Shown: piece by piece, positions 1 to 5,670 of the stretch
Layout: each line of letters starts with the position of its first letter
Numbering within the stretch: the stretch's first letter is position 1
From: Thermomicrobiaceae bacterium
GTDB lineage: Bacteria; Chloroflexota; Chloroflexia; Thermomicrobiales; Thermomicrobiaceae
Reading direction: 5' to 3'
NCBI GenBank assembly: GCA_025966355.1
Contig: JAICWZ010000118.1
Span: 1-6,297, forward strand
Length of the DNA: 6,297 bases
Translations under genes and position numbers: made by a program
Notes under the pieces: generated by a model
The model's input: the letters and a program-made list of their open reading frames with translations, nothing else
Databases searched by the model: none
What the model was told of the DNA's origin: nothing

Positions 1-860
1 CGAAGTTCGATTTGCCGGTCCGCACGCGTACCCGAGTTGATCGGATTTCGCGGCAGGCGGATCGGTTCGTGCTGCATGCTGGCGGACGGCGCTTTGAGGC
101 CAACAACATCGTGGTGGCGATGTCGAATTACCAGTCGCCGCGCACTCCCGAATTTGCCGGAGAGCTAGATCCAGACATCGTCCAGCTTCACTCGAGCGCG
201 TATCGGAGTCCCGCCCAACTGCGGGATGGTGGCGTACTCGTCGTTGGAGCGGGGAATTCGGGAGCCGAGATCGCCGTGGAAGCCGCACGCAGTCACTCGA
301 CGTGGATGTCGGGGACGATTCCCGGCTCTATCCCGTTCCGTATCGACAGCCTACTGGCACGGCTGATCTTGATTCGACTCGTGCTCCGGGTGCTCTTCCA
401 TCGCGTGCTAACGGTCAGCACGCCGCTCGGGCGCAAGGTGCGCCCGAAAATGCTCGCCCGAGGAGCACCGCTCATTCGCCTCAAGCCGAAGGATCTGACG
501 GCGGCCGGCGTCAGGCAGGTTGCGCGAACAGTTGGCGTGCGCGATGGGCGCCCGCTCATGGCGGATGGCTCGGTACTCGATGTCGCAAACGTTGTCTGGT
601 GTACCGGATATCATCCCAGCTTCGCGTGGATTGATCTGCCGATCTTTGATGAAGATGGCTTGCCATTACATGAGCGAGGAAAAGTCGAACGTCAGCCCGG
701 ACTCTACTTCGTCGGCCTCGAATTCCTCTACGCCTTTTCTTCCGAGATGATTCACGGAGTGGGACGAGACGCGCAACACATCGCCGAAGCCGTCGCGTCC
801 CGGGCTCGGGCGGTTCAACCGGGCCCCAAACGCCAACCGCAATTGGTCGCGGCGCGTTAG
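1..860 (+). CDS. Flavin-containing monooxygenase-like NAD(P)/FAD oxidoreductase, C-terminal part (5' truncated by window edge)
   Basis: The reading frame is open from base 3 and ends at TAG 858-860, giving 285 visible residues; the FAD-binding N-terminus lies outside the window. A TTG at 12 is in frame, but coding similarity continues upstream of it (KFDLPVRT...), so it is not the start. Visible family features in order are an 'IVQLHSSAYRSP' segment, then the second Rossmann fold with VVGAGNSGAEIA (about residues 79-90, the NADPH-binding GxGxSG loop), then 'TWMSG', then a hydrophobic and basic stretch (about 113-140), then WCTGYHPSF (about 199-207), and a final YFVGLEFLYAFSSEMIHGVGRDA block. 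These match the CzcO/YHS-type flavoprotein monooxygenases, which use NADPH and FAD to oxygenate small organic substrates. The substrate cannot be told. The gene converges on the aminotransferase gene across a hairpin. The family call is firm; true monooxygenase activity is inferred. Confidence 0.9.
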   Translation, partial: KFDLPVRTRTRVDRISRQADRFVLHAGGRRFEANNIVVAMSNYQSPRTPEFAGELDPDIVQLHSSAYRSPAQLRDGGVLVVGAGNSGAEIAVEAARSHSTWMSGTIPGSIPFRIDSLLARLILIRLVLRVLFHRVLTVSTPLGRKVRPKMLARGAPLIRLKPKDLTAAGVRQVARTVGVRDGRPLMADGSVLDVANVVWCTGYHPSFAWIDLPIFDEDGLPLHERGKVERQPGLYFVGLEFLYAFSSEMIHGVGRDAQHIAEAVASRARAVQPGPKRQPQLVAAR

Positions 861-881
861 GGCTGCGCGAGGATCGTCTTT

Positions 882-918
882 ACCCCGACCTCTCCCAATT
901 CTGGGAGAGGTCGAGGGT
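882..918. terminator. Strong hairpin between convergent genes (bidirectional terminator or dispersed palindrome)
   Basis: Bases 886-897 (CGACCTCTCCCA) pair perfectly with 902-913 (TGGGAGAGGTCG) around the 4-nt loop ATTC. If A914 is bulged, the stem extends by four pairs (882-885 with 915-918), for 16 pairs in all. It starts 21 nt after the monooxygenase stop and ends 6 nt before the aminotransferase stop codon on the other strand, which is where a shared terminator would sit. Neither side has a clear T-tract, so it is not a canonical intrinsic terminator. It may instead work by Rho-dependent pausing or mRNA 3'-end protection, or be a REP-like repeat. Confidence 0.65.
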
Positions 919-924
919 GAGGGC

Positions 925-2136
925 CTAGTCCGCCGCCTTCGCCTGCGCGGCGCTGATGACTCCGGCGAGGCGCTTGATCCCTTCGTCGATCTCATCCAGG
1001 TTGACGGCACTGTAGGAGAGGCGCAGGCTCTGCTGGCCACCGCCGTCACCGTAGAACGCCGGGCCGGGGATGAAGTCGACGCCGGCCGCGCGGGCCTCGG
1101 CCAGAATGCCGGGTGCCGTCAGGCTGTCCGGCAGCGTCAGCCAGAGGAAGAAGCCGCCATTCGGGCGGGTCCACTTCGTGCCGGCCGGCATCTCGCGTTC
1201 GAGCGCGGCGAGCATATGCGCGGATTTCGCCGAGTAGATCGAGCGCAGTTCACCGATATGCTCTTCGAGCTTGCCGGAGCGGAGGAACCAGTCCGCCAGC
1301 GCGGCTGAATAGCTGTTGCGCAGGCTATCGACGGCACCGCGCGCCATGGTAGCGACGATATCAGCTGGACCAACCATGTAGCCGAGACGGAGACCGGCGG
1401 CGATCGTCTTGGAGAGCGTGCCGAAGAAGAAGGCGTTGCCCGGTCTGACCAGGCTGAAGAGCGTCGGCTTCTTCTCGCCACGGAAACGAAGGTCGTTGTA
1501 GGCGTCGTCCTCGACGATCAGCAGGTTGCGCTCGTCAGCAACCTTGGCCAGCGCCTGGCGCCGCTCGGCGGTCAGTTCAACGCCGGCCGGATTCTGGAAG
1601 GTCGGGATGGTATAGAGGAACTTCGGCGTGCGGCCCTCATCGACCAGCCGGTCGTATGTCTCGGCGACTTTGGCCGGATCGATGCCCTCGTCATCCAGCG
1701 GCACGCCGACCATTTCGGCGCCCGAAAGGCGGAACATACCGGTCGCGCCCATCCAGGCCGGGGCGTCGATCAAGATCGTATCGCCCGGGTCGATCAGCAT
1801 ATCGCTGAGGAGCGAGAGTCCGCCACTGCCACCGGAGGTGACCAGAATCTGCTCCGGCTTGACCTTGATCCCCTGGTCGCGCGCCAACTTGATCGAGAGC
1901 GCTTCGTTCAGCTCATCGCCGCGAATCGGGTCCTGATAGCCGAGCGCGTCGACGCGCTTGTGCTCGGCCAGACTCTCGGCCGCTTCGGCCATCTCGTTCA
2001 GGGGCAAGCTACCGGCATCCGGATCGCCAAAGACAAACGAGATCATCTTCGGATTTGGCGTGCGTGGGGCGGTTGCCCGCTCCGCTGCCAGCTTGCCGCG
2101 CCTCGACCAGCGTTCTGACCACTGGATATCAGACAT
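925..2136 (-). CDS. PLP-dependent aminotransferase, class I/II (MocR-like/2-aminoadipate transaminase type, no DNA-binding domain)
   Basis: A 403-residue fold-type I aminotransferase, close to the usual length of about 400 for stand-alone members. It should move an amino group between an amino acid and a 2-oxo acid in the cytoplasm, using pyridoxal phosphate. Visible motifs are GYQDPIRGDELNEAL (66-80); VTSGGSGGLSLL (99-110, cofactor phosphate region); the QNPAG turn with Asn182; VEDDAYNDLRF with Asp211 and Tyr213 contacting the PLP ring; LSKTIAAGLRLGY with Lys243 as the Schiff-base lysine; NGGFFLWL (326-332); and SLRLSYS with Arg372 for the substrate carboxylate. The pattern is that of LysN/2-aminoadipate transaminases and MocR C-terminal domains, but there is no winged-helix domain, so it is an enzyme and not a regulator. 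The start is ATG 2136, with a GAGGA ribosome site 8 nt upstream. The frame stays open upstream to 2505, but that part lies antisense to the PfpI gene and lacks family similarity. Substrate is unknown. Confidence 0.93.
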   Translation of the reverse strand: MSDIQWSERWSRRGKLAAERATAPRTPNPKMISFVFGDPDAGSLPLNEMAEAAESLAEHKRVDALGYQDPIRGDELNEALSIKLARDQGIKVKPEQILVTSGGSGGLSLLSDMLIDPGDTILIDAPAWMGATGMFRLSGAEMVGVPLDDEGIDPAKVAETYDRLVDEGRTPKFLYTIPTFQNPAGVELTAERRQALAKVADERNLLIVEDDAYNDLRFRGEKKPTLFSLVRPGNAFFFGTLSKTIAAGLRLGYMVGPADIVATMARGAVDSLRNSYSAALADWFLRSGKLEEHIGELRSIYSAKSAHMLAALEREMPAGTKWTRPNGGFFLWLTLPDSLTAPGILAEARAAGVDFIPGPAFYGDGGGQQSLRLSYSAVNLDEIDEGIKRLAGVISAAQAKAAD

Positions 2137-2144
2137 CAGTACGT

Positions 2145-2153
2145 TCCTCTCCT
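2145..2153 (-). promoter_or_regulatory. Shine-Dalgarno site of the aminotransferase gene
   Basis: On the - strand AGGAGAGGA lies just upstream of ATG 2136, and its GAGGA core (2149-2145) ends 8 nt before the start codon. It decides the start against the longer open frame that reaches 2505. Confidence 0.7.
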
Positions 2154-2197
2154 GCCTCGCGCCACCCGCATGGATTGGCCCCGTTCGCGTTTGAGAG

Positions 2198-2203
2198 AGT
2201 ATA
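2198..2203 (-). promoter_or_regulatory. Candidate -10 box for the aminotransferase gene
   Basis: The - strand reads TATACT (2203 to 2198), a 5/6 match to the sigma-70 type -10 box, in an otherwise GC-rich divergent spacer. It would give a leader of about 55 nt. No convincing -35 box is seen at 16-18 nt spacing (the region reads GACGAG), so the call is tentative. The spacer also holds a small perfect inverted repeat, GCACG-ACC-CGTGC (2236-2248), that could be an operator for either gene, and a poor + strand pair, CTGGCA (2233-2238) with CATACA (2257-2262), for the PfpI gene. Confidence 0.3.
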
Positions 2204-2290
2204 GCGCACCATTTCGCCCGCTCGTCGCCGGACTGGCACGACCCGTGCGCTGTCGTCATACAGCGAAGACGATGAATTTGAGCCAACAAC

Positions 2291-2296
2291 GGGAGG
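2291..2296 (+). promoter_or_regulatory. Shine-Dalgarno site of the PfpI-family gene
   Basis: GGGAGG lies 5 nt before ATG 2302 and only 2 nt before ATG 2299. This favours 2302 as the start, and argues against the earlier in-frame ATG at 2272, which has only a weak purine stretch before it. Confidence 0.7.
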
Positions 2297-2301
2297 TCAT
2301 G

Positions 2302-2973
2302 ATGGATCAACAACGACTGCGCGGCCTGAGCGTCGCGGCCCTTTTCACCGATGGCGTGGAACTGGTTGAGTACCTGGAACCGGCGCGTGCGCTGAACGAA
2401 GCGGGCGTCATGGTTACGGTGATTTCGCCGCATGACGGCGACGTCAAGTCGTGGGATCGCAAAGACTGGGGCGATACGATCCACGTCGATCAAACCCTCG
2501 ATCAAGCCAAGCCCTCCGACTTTGATGCGCTCCTTTTGCCCGGCGGGGTGATGAATCCGGACAAGCTACGTATGGTGCCCGAAGCGGTGCGCTTCGTGCG
2601 CGAGATGGTCGAGGACGGCAAGCCGGTCGCGGCGATCTGCCACGGTCCCTGGATGCTCGTCGAAGCCGGCGTTCTAAAAGGGCGCACGGTGACGAGTTAT
2701 CCGTCGTTGCAAACGGATATTCGGAATGCCGGCGGCACCTGGGTCGATCAGGAAGTCGTCTATGAGAACGGCATCGTCACCAGCCGCAAACCGGACGATC
2801 TGCCCGCCTTCTGCCAGCGCATGATCGACGTCTTCGCGCAGGGGAAGGTCGAGCGTCCGAAGGCATCATCAGCCGATAAGGTGGTCGACGAGGCAAGCAA
2901 AGAATCGTTCCCGGCGAGCGATCCGCCCGCCTGGACATCAGGCGAGCCGGATCCACGGCCGGGCCAGGACTGA
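2302..2973 (+). CDS. PfpI/DJ-1 superfamily protein (type 1 glutamine amidotransferase fold) with SFPASDPPAW tail
   Basis: A 223-residue cytoplasmic protein of the class I amidotransferase-like fold. The core covers about residues 6-182: VAALFTDGVE with GVELVEYLEP (Glu20 and Glu23, Glu23 aligning with DJ-1 Glu18), the ALLLPGG strand-turn (76-82), the nucleophile elbow AICHGPWMLV with Cys113 followed by His114, then TSYPSLQTDIRNAGG and VTSRKPDDLPAF. Cys-His after the elbow is typical of PfpI/YhbO/general stress protein 18 members. These have been described as intracellular peptidases or as glyoxal/glycation-handling enzymes; the true reaction is disputed. The family is normally about 170-190 residues. 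Here about 35 extra polar residues follow, with VDEASKESFPASDPPAWT at 195-212, a motif I recall from other small bacterial proteins of unknown role. ATG 2302 is chosen for ribosome-site spacing; ATG 2299 or 2272 are alternatives. It diverges from the aminotransferase gene and ends 6 nt from the convergent transporter gene. Confidence 0.9.
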   Translation: MDQQRLRGLSVAALFTDGVELVEYLEPARALNEAGVMVTVISPHDGDVKSWDRKDWGDTIHVDQTLDQAKPSDFDALLLPGGVMNPDKLRMVPEAVRFVREMVEDGKPVAAICHGPWMLVEAGVLKGRTVTSYPSLQTDIRNAGGTWVDQEVVYENGIVTSRKPDDLPAFCQRMIDVFAQGKVERPKASSADKVVDEASKESFPASDPPAWTSGEPDPRPGQD

Positions 2974-2979
2974 GCGCGT

Positions 2980-4254
2980 TCAGATCGTCCGCAGCACGCG
3001 CCAGCGAAGCGCGATCAGGACGACACCGATCCCCGTCAGGATCGAACCGGTTGCCACGGCGCTCGGTACGCCGATCACGTCGCCCAGAATGCCCATCGGC
3101 CAGGCACCGAGCGTCGACATCCCCCAGGTCAGCGTGTAAATCCCCATCACCCGACCACGCATCTGATCGGTGAGATGAACGTGCAACAACGTGTTGTTGA
3201 GCGACATGAAGGCCGAGCCGATGAACCCGCAACCGAAGAGCAGCAGCACCGTCGCGATGACCCAGACCGAGTAGGCGAAGGCGAGGGTGAAGAAGACGTA
3301 GGCGCACGCGCCGAGCAGCATGATGAGTCCCGGCCGTTTGAGTTTGATCGGTCCTGCTACGACCAGCGAGCCGACGACGGCGCCCGTTCCTCCGGCCGAG
3401 AGCAGCAGTCCGAGCCCACCGGCGCCGATATGCAGGATGTCGCGCGCATAGATGGGCAGTAACTGGACATAAGGAAAAATCAGGAGCGACGGCACGGCCG
3501 CCAGAATGATCAGGCCGGAGAGAACCGGGCTCCTCGCGACGAAGCGGAGCCCTTCGCCAATGTTGCGCCAGATATCGAGTGTGCGAATGACCGGCTTGAC
3601 CGACGGCAGCAGAAGCGTGATAAGCAGCGCCGCGAGGAGAACCGCGGACTGCACGTAGAGCGCACCGGCCGCACCGAGCAGGGCGATGGCCGGTCCGCCG
3701 AGCGACGGCCCGAGAATGCGCGTCGAGTTCTGTCCGGCTGACATCACGGCGATGGCGTTTTGCAAGTGCTCGCGTTCGACGTACGATGGCACCATCGTCT
3801 GGATCGTGGCGTTGTTGACAGCGAGCGCACAGCCGTTGAGCAGCGCGGCCAGCAGCAGTTGCCAAGGCTGCACGTGGCCGAGCGAGACGAGCAGCGCCAA
3901 ACCGAAGCCGACCACCAGCGCGACGGCATTGGAGATCAGCAGGATCCGACGCCGATCGATGCGATCGATCAGGACACCGGCCGGTATCGAGACGAGGATG
4001 AAGGGGAGACCGGAGGCGAAGCCGATCAAGCCGACATACGCGGCTGAGTCGGTGAGTTGCAACATCACCCAACCGAGAGTGATCTGAAGCATCCACTGGC
4101 CGATCTGGGTCAGGACGGCGCTGCTCCAGAGGAAGCGGTACGGACGATAGCGTACCAGCGAGGTGAGCAGCCCCTGTTTTTCCGAAGGAGTGGGGTCAGC
4201 GTCGTCGGGCAGGCTCGGCGGTGTGCTCGTTTCAGCGACCGGAAGCTCGGCCAC
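2980..4254 (-). CDS. MFS transporter (MFS_3/EntS-like, drug-proton antiporter DHA3 type)
   Basis: A 424-residue polytopic inner-membrane protein, the usual length for a 12-helix major facilitator. A soluble, acidic and Pro-rich N-terminus (1-35) is followed by alternating hydrophobic segments through to residue 418. The loop 2-3 signature is GVLIDRIDRRRIL (93-105; Gly93, Asp97, Arg101), matching MFS motif A. Next come an 'MVPSYVEREHLQNAIA' segment (154-169) and an N-S-T-R-I-LGPSLGG stretch (176-187), both typical of the EntS/MFS_3 branch. A degenerate second motif, DQMRGRVMGIY, lies at 363-373. The family exports siderophores, drugs or other small molecules using the proton gradient; the substrate here is unknown. 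The start is GTG 4254, with GAGGG on the - strand (4263-4259) 4 nt upstream. It follows the DUF2851 gene by 72 nt, so it may be read from the same transcript or from a local promoter. Confidence 0.92.
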   Translation of the reverse strand: MAELPVAETSTPPSLPDDADPTPSEKQGLLTSLVRYRPYRFLWSSAVLTQIGQWMLQITLGWVMLQLTDSAAYVGLIGFASGLPFILVSIPAGVLIDRIDRRRILLISNAVALVVGFGLALLVSLGHVQPWQLLLAALLNGCALAVNNATIQTMVPSYVEREHLQNAIAVMSAGQNSTRILGPSLGGPAIALLGAAGALYVQSAVLLAALLITLLLPSVKPVIRTLDIWRNIGEGLRFVARSPVLSGLIILAAVPSLLIFPYVQLLPIYARDILHIGAGGLGLLLSAGGTGAVVGSLVVAGPIKLKRPGLIMLLGACAYVFFTLAFAYSVWVIATVLLLFGCGFIGSAFMSLNNTLLHVHLTDQMRGRVMGIYTLTWGMSTLGAWPMGILGDVIGVPSAVATGSILTGIGVVLIALRWRVLRTI

Positions 4255-4309
4255 GATTCCCTCTCGCGCGTTCCCCTCGCGACCGGTTCAGCGGCAGCCG
4301 CGGAATGTA

Positions 4310-4315
4310 ATCATA
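4310..4315 (-). promoter_or_regulatory. Candidate -10 box for the MFS transporter gene
   Basis: The - strand reads TATGAT (4315 to 4310), a 5/6 match to the -10 consensus, in the AT-richest part of the 72-bp gap between the DUF2851 stop and the transporter start. It would give a leader of about 50 nt. No good -35 is seen at normal spacing, where the sequence runs into the end of the DUF2851 gene. Tentative. Confidence 0.25.
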
Positions 4316-4326
4316 TCCCCCGAGCC

Positions 4327-5664
4327 CTATCCATGCGACGACAAAGAGGTCGCCAGGATCTCCAGGTGCGCGACCGGGCATTCGAAGCAGCGCATTGCCC
4401 GGCAGCCGGTGGCGTAGAGATGGAGCAGGCCCTGTTCGGCGCGGGCTGACCTGACGCGCTGTGGATGATCGCCGCAGACCTGGGCGACCATGCGCTTGAT
4501 GACGGCGTTGCCCTGCCCGGCCGGGAGTGCCGCCCAGATGTCGATGGCGCGTTCCGTCATGTCCGCTTGCTCGGTGAGATCGCCGTAGGCGAGGGCAAAG
4601 GGGACGAGTACATTGACGATCACCTCGTGCGCGTGGGCACGTCCGAGATAGCGATTCTCCTCGATCAGCCAGTCTTGCAGCGTGCCATAGGCATCGTTAT
4701 GTTCGAGCCTGGCACAGAAATCCTCGACTAATCCGTCGGAAAGCCGCGCCAGAATCGTTGCCATCGCGAGCAGGCGGCGAATTGGGTGGGCGGCCGGGCG
4801 TATGCGCGCCAGCGTCCAGCTTGAGGGTGGCACTTCGATGCCACGCCAGGCGGCGCCAAGCGTTCGCCAGGCATGTTCAACGCGTACGATCTGCTCCGGA
4901 TTGAGCTCGGCGGACTCCTGTTCATGAGGTGAGAGCGGCAGGAATCCAGCCAGGCCGAGCAGCAGCCCGGCCGCGCGCTCGAAGCGCTCTTCGGCATCTC
5001 GCCCGATCAGCCGCGCATCGAGGTGGTCATAGGGGAGGCGTTCGGCGATGGCGCGCATCGGTTCGCGATTGCGCGTGTAGCCGAGCGCGTCGAGAAGCAG
5101 GGTGTAGAGCGTTTGAGCCGGTGGCTCGCCCGCGAGCCGCGCGGCGACGGCGTCAGTCTTGAGACGCATGCGCTCATCGCCCGCGCGTTCCCAGACGTTT
5201 CGCAACGCGGCTGGATTGGCTGCCGCGACGGTCGGTGCGCAATAGTCGAAGCCGATGGCTCCGAGCGGGCGAAGGGTCGGATTTCCGGCGAAGTCTCCGA
5301 GCGCTCCCGGCAGATAGTCTGGGAGAAGCAGGGTCGGCACAGTCGCGCCATCGTTGCGACGCACCGGTTCGCGCGAATCGTCCTGCCAGACGACGTGCAG
5401 CACGACCTCGTTGTAGGCCGGATCAAGCTGATGACCGTGCGTGAACCAGTCCGACGTGCTCCGGTGCAGCTCGATCGCACCGCGCAGGAGTTGACCGTCA
5501 AGGTCGATGTAGGCGTTGGAGAAATCAGGACCGAGGCCATGGGTCCAGACACCGCGATAAATGACCCGCAGTTCGCGATCGTCGATCAGGCGAAGCGGCG
5601 ACGCCAGCCACTGGGCGTTCCAGATCTGGGAGAGCGTCAGTTCGCTCGGCGCGGCGGTCGGCAT
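4327..5664 (-). CDS. DUF2851 family protein
   Basis: A 445-residue soluble protein with no signal peptide or membrane segment, of typical length for DUF2851, a family with no established function. The N-terminal block is most conserved: 'LSQIWNAQWL' (11-20), then G45-P-D-F48, GAIELHRS (62-69, with E65 and H67), SDW (71-73), HGH (76-78), a DPAYNEVVLHVVW block (81-93). A helical middle part follows, then RIRPAAHPIRRLLAMA (288-302). The C-terminus has VCGDH (396-400) and QGLLHLYATGCRAMRCFECPVA (411-432), with cysteines 397, 421, 426 and 429 that could hold a metal. P46-D47...E65-x-H67 loosely resembles a PD-(D/E)xK nuclease core; that is my inference. The start is ATG 5664, 6 nt after the DUF1028 stop, with only a weak ribosome site (GAG/TAAG overlapping that stop), which suggests translational coupling. 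Confidence 0.88.
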   Translation of the reverse strand: MPTAAPSELTLSQIWNAQWLASPLRLIDDRELRVIYRGVWTHGLGPDFSNAYIDLDGQLLRGAIELHRSTSDWFTHGHQLDPAYNEVVLHVVWQDDSREPVRRNDGATVPTLLLPDYLPGALGDFAGNPTLRPLGAIGFDYCAPTVAAANPAALRNVWERAGDERMRLKTDAVAARLAGEPPAQTLYTLLLDALGYTRNREPMRAIAERLPYDHLDARLIGRDAEERFERAAGLLLGLAGFLPLSPHEQESAELNPEQIVRVEHAWRTLGAAWRGIEVPPSSWTLARIRPAAHPIRRLLAMATILARLSDGLVEDFCARLEHNDAYGTLQDWLIEENRYLGRAHAHEVIVNVLVPFALAYGDLTEQADMTERAIDIWAALPAGQGNAVIKRMVAQVCGDHPQRVRSARAEQGLLHLYATGCRAMRCFECPVAHLEILATSLSSHG

Positions 5665-5670
5665 CGGCGC

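Noticed and set aside
2170..2301. Upstream extension of the PfpI frame to 2170 or to ATG 2272
   Set aside because: The extra residues do not resemble the family, they cross the likely promoter region, and the strong GGGAGG site fits ATG 2302.
2137..2505. N-terminal extension of the aminotransferase frame by 123 codons
   Set aside because: It lies antisense to the PfpI gene, has no aminotransferase similarity, and a good ribosome site with ATG at 2136 gives the normal family length.
2777..4096. 439-codon open frame on the - strand
   Set aside because: It is a shadow of the MFS transporter in another frame of the same strand; its Arg/Ala-rich, low-complexity translation has no family resemblance.
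4291..4301. Short inverted repeat GCGG-CAG-CCGC upstream of the transporter
   Set aside because: Only four pairs, which is expected by chance in GC-rich DNA.
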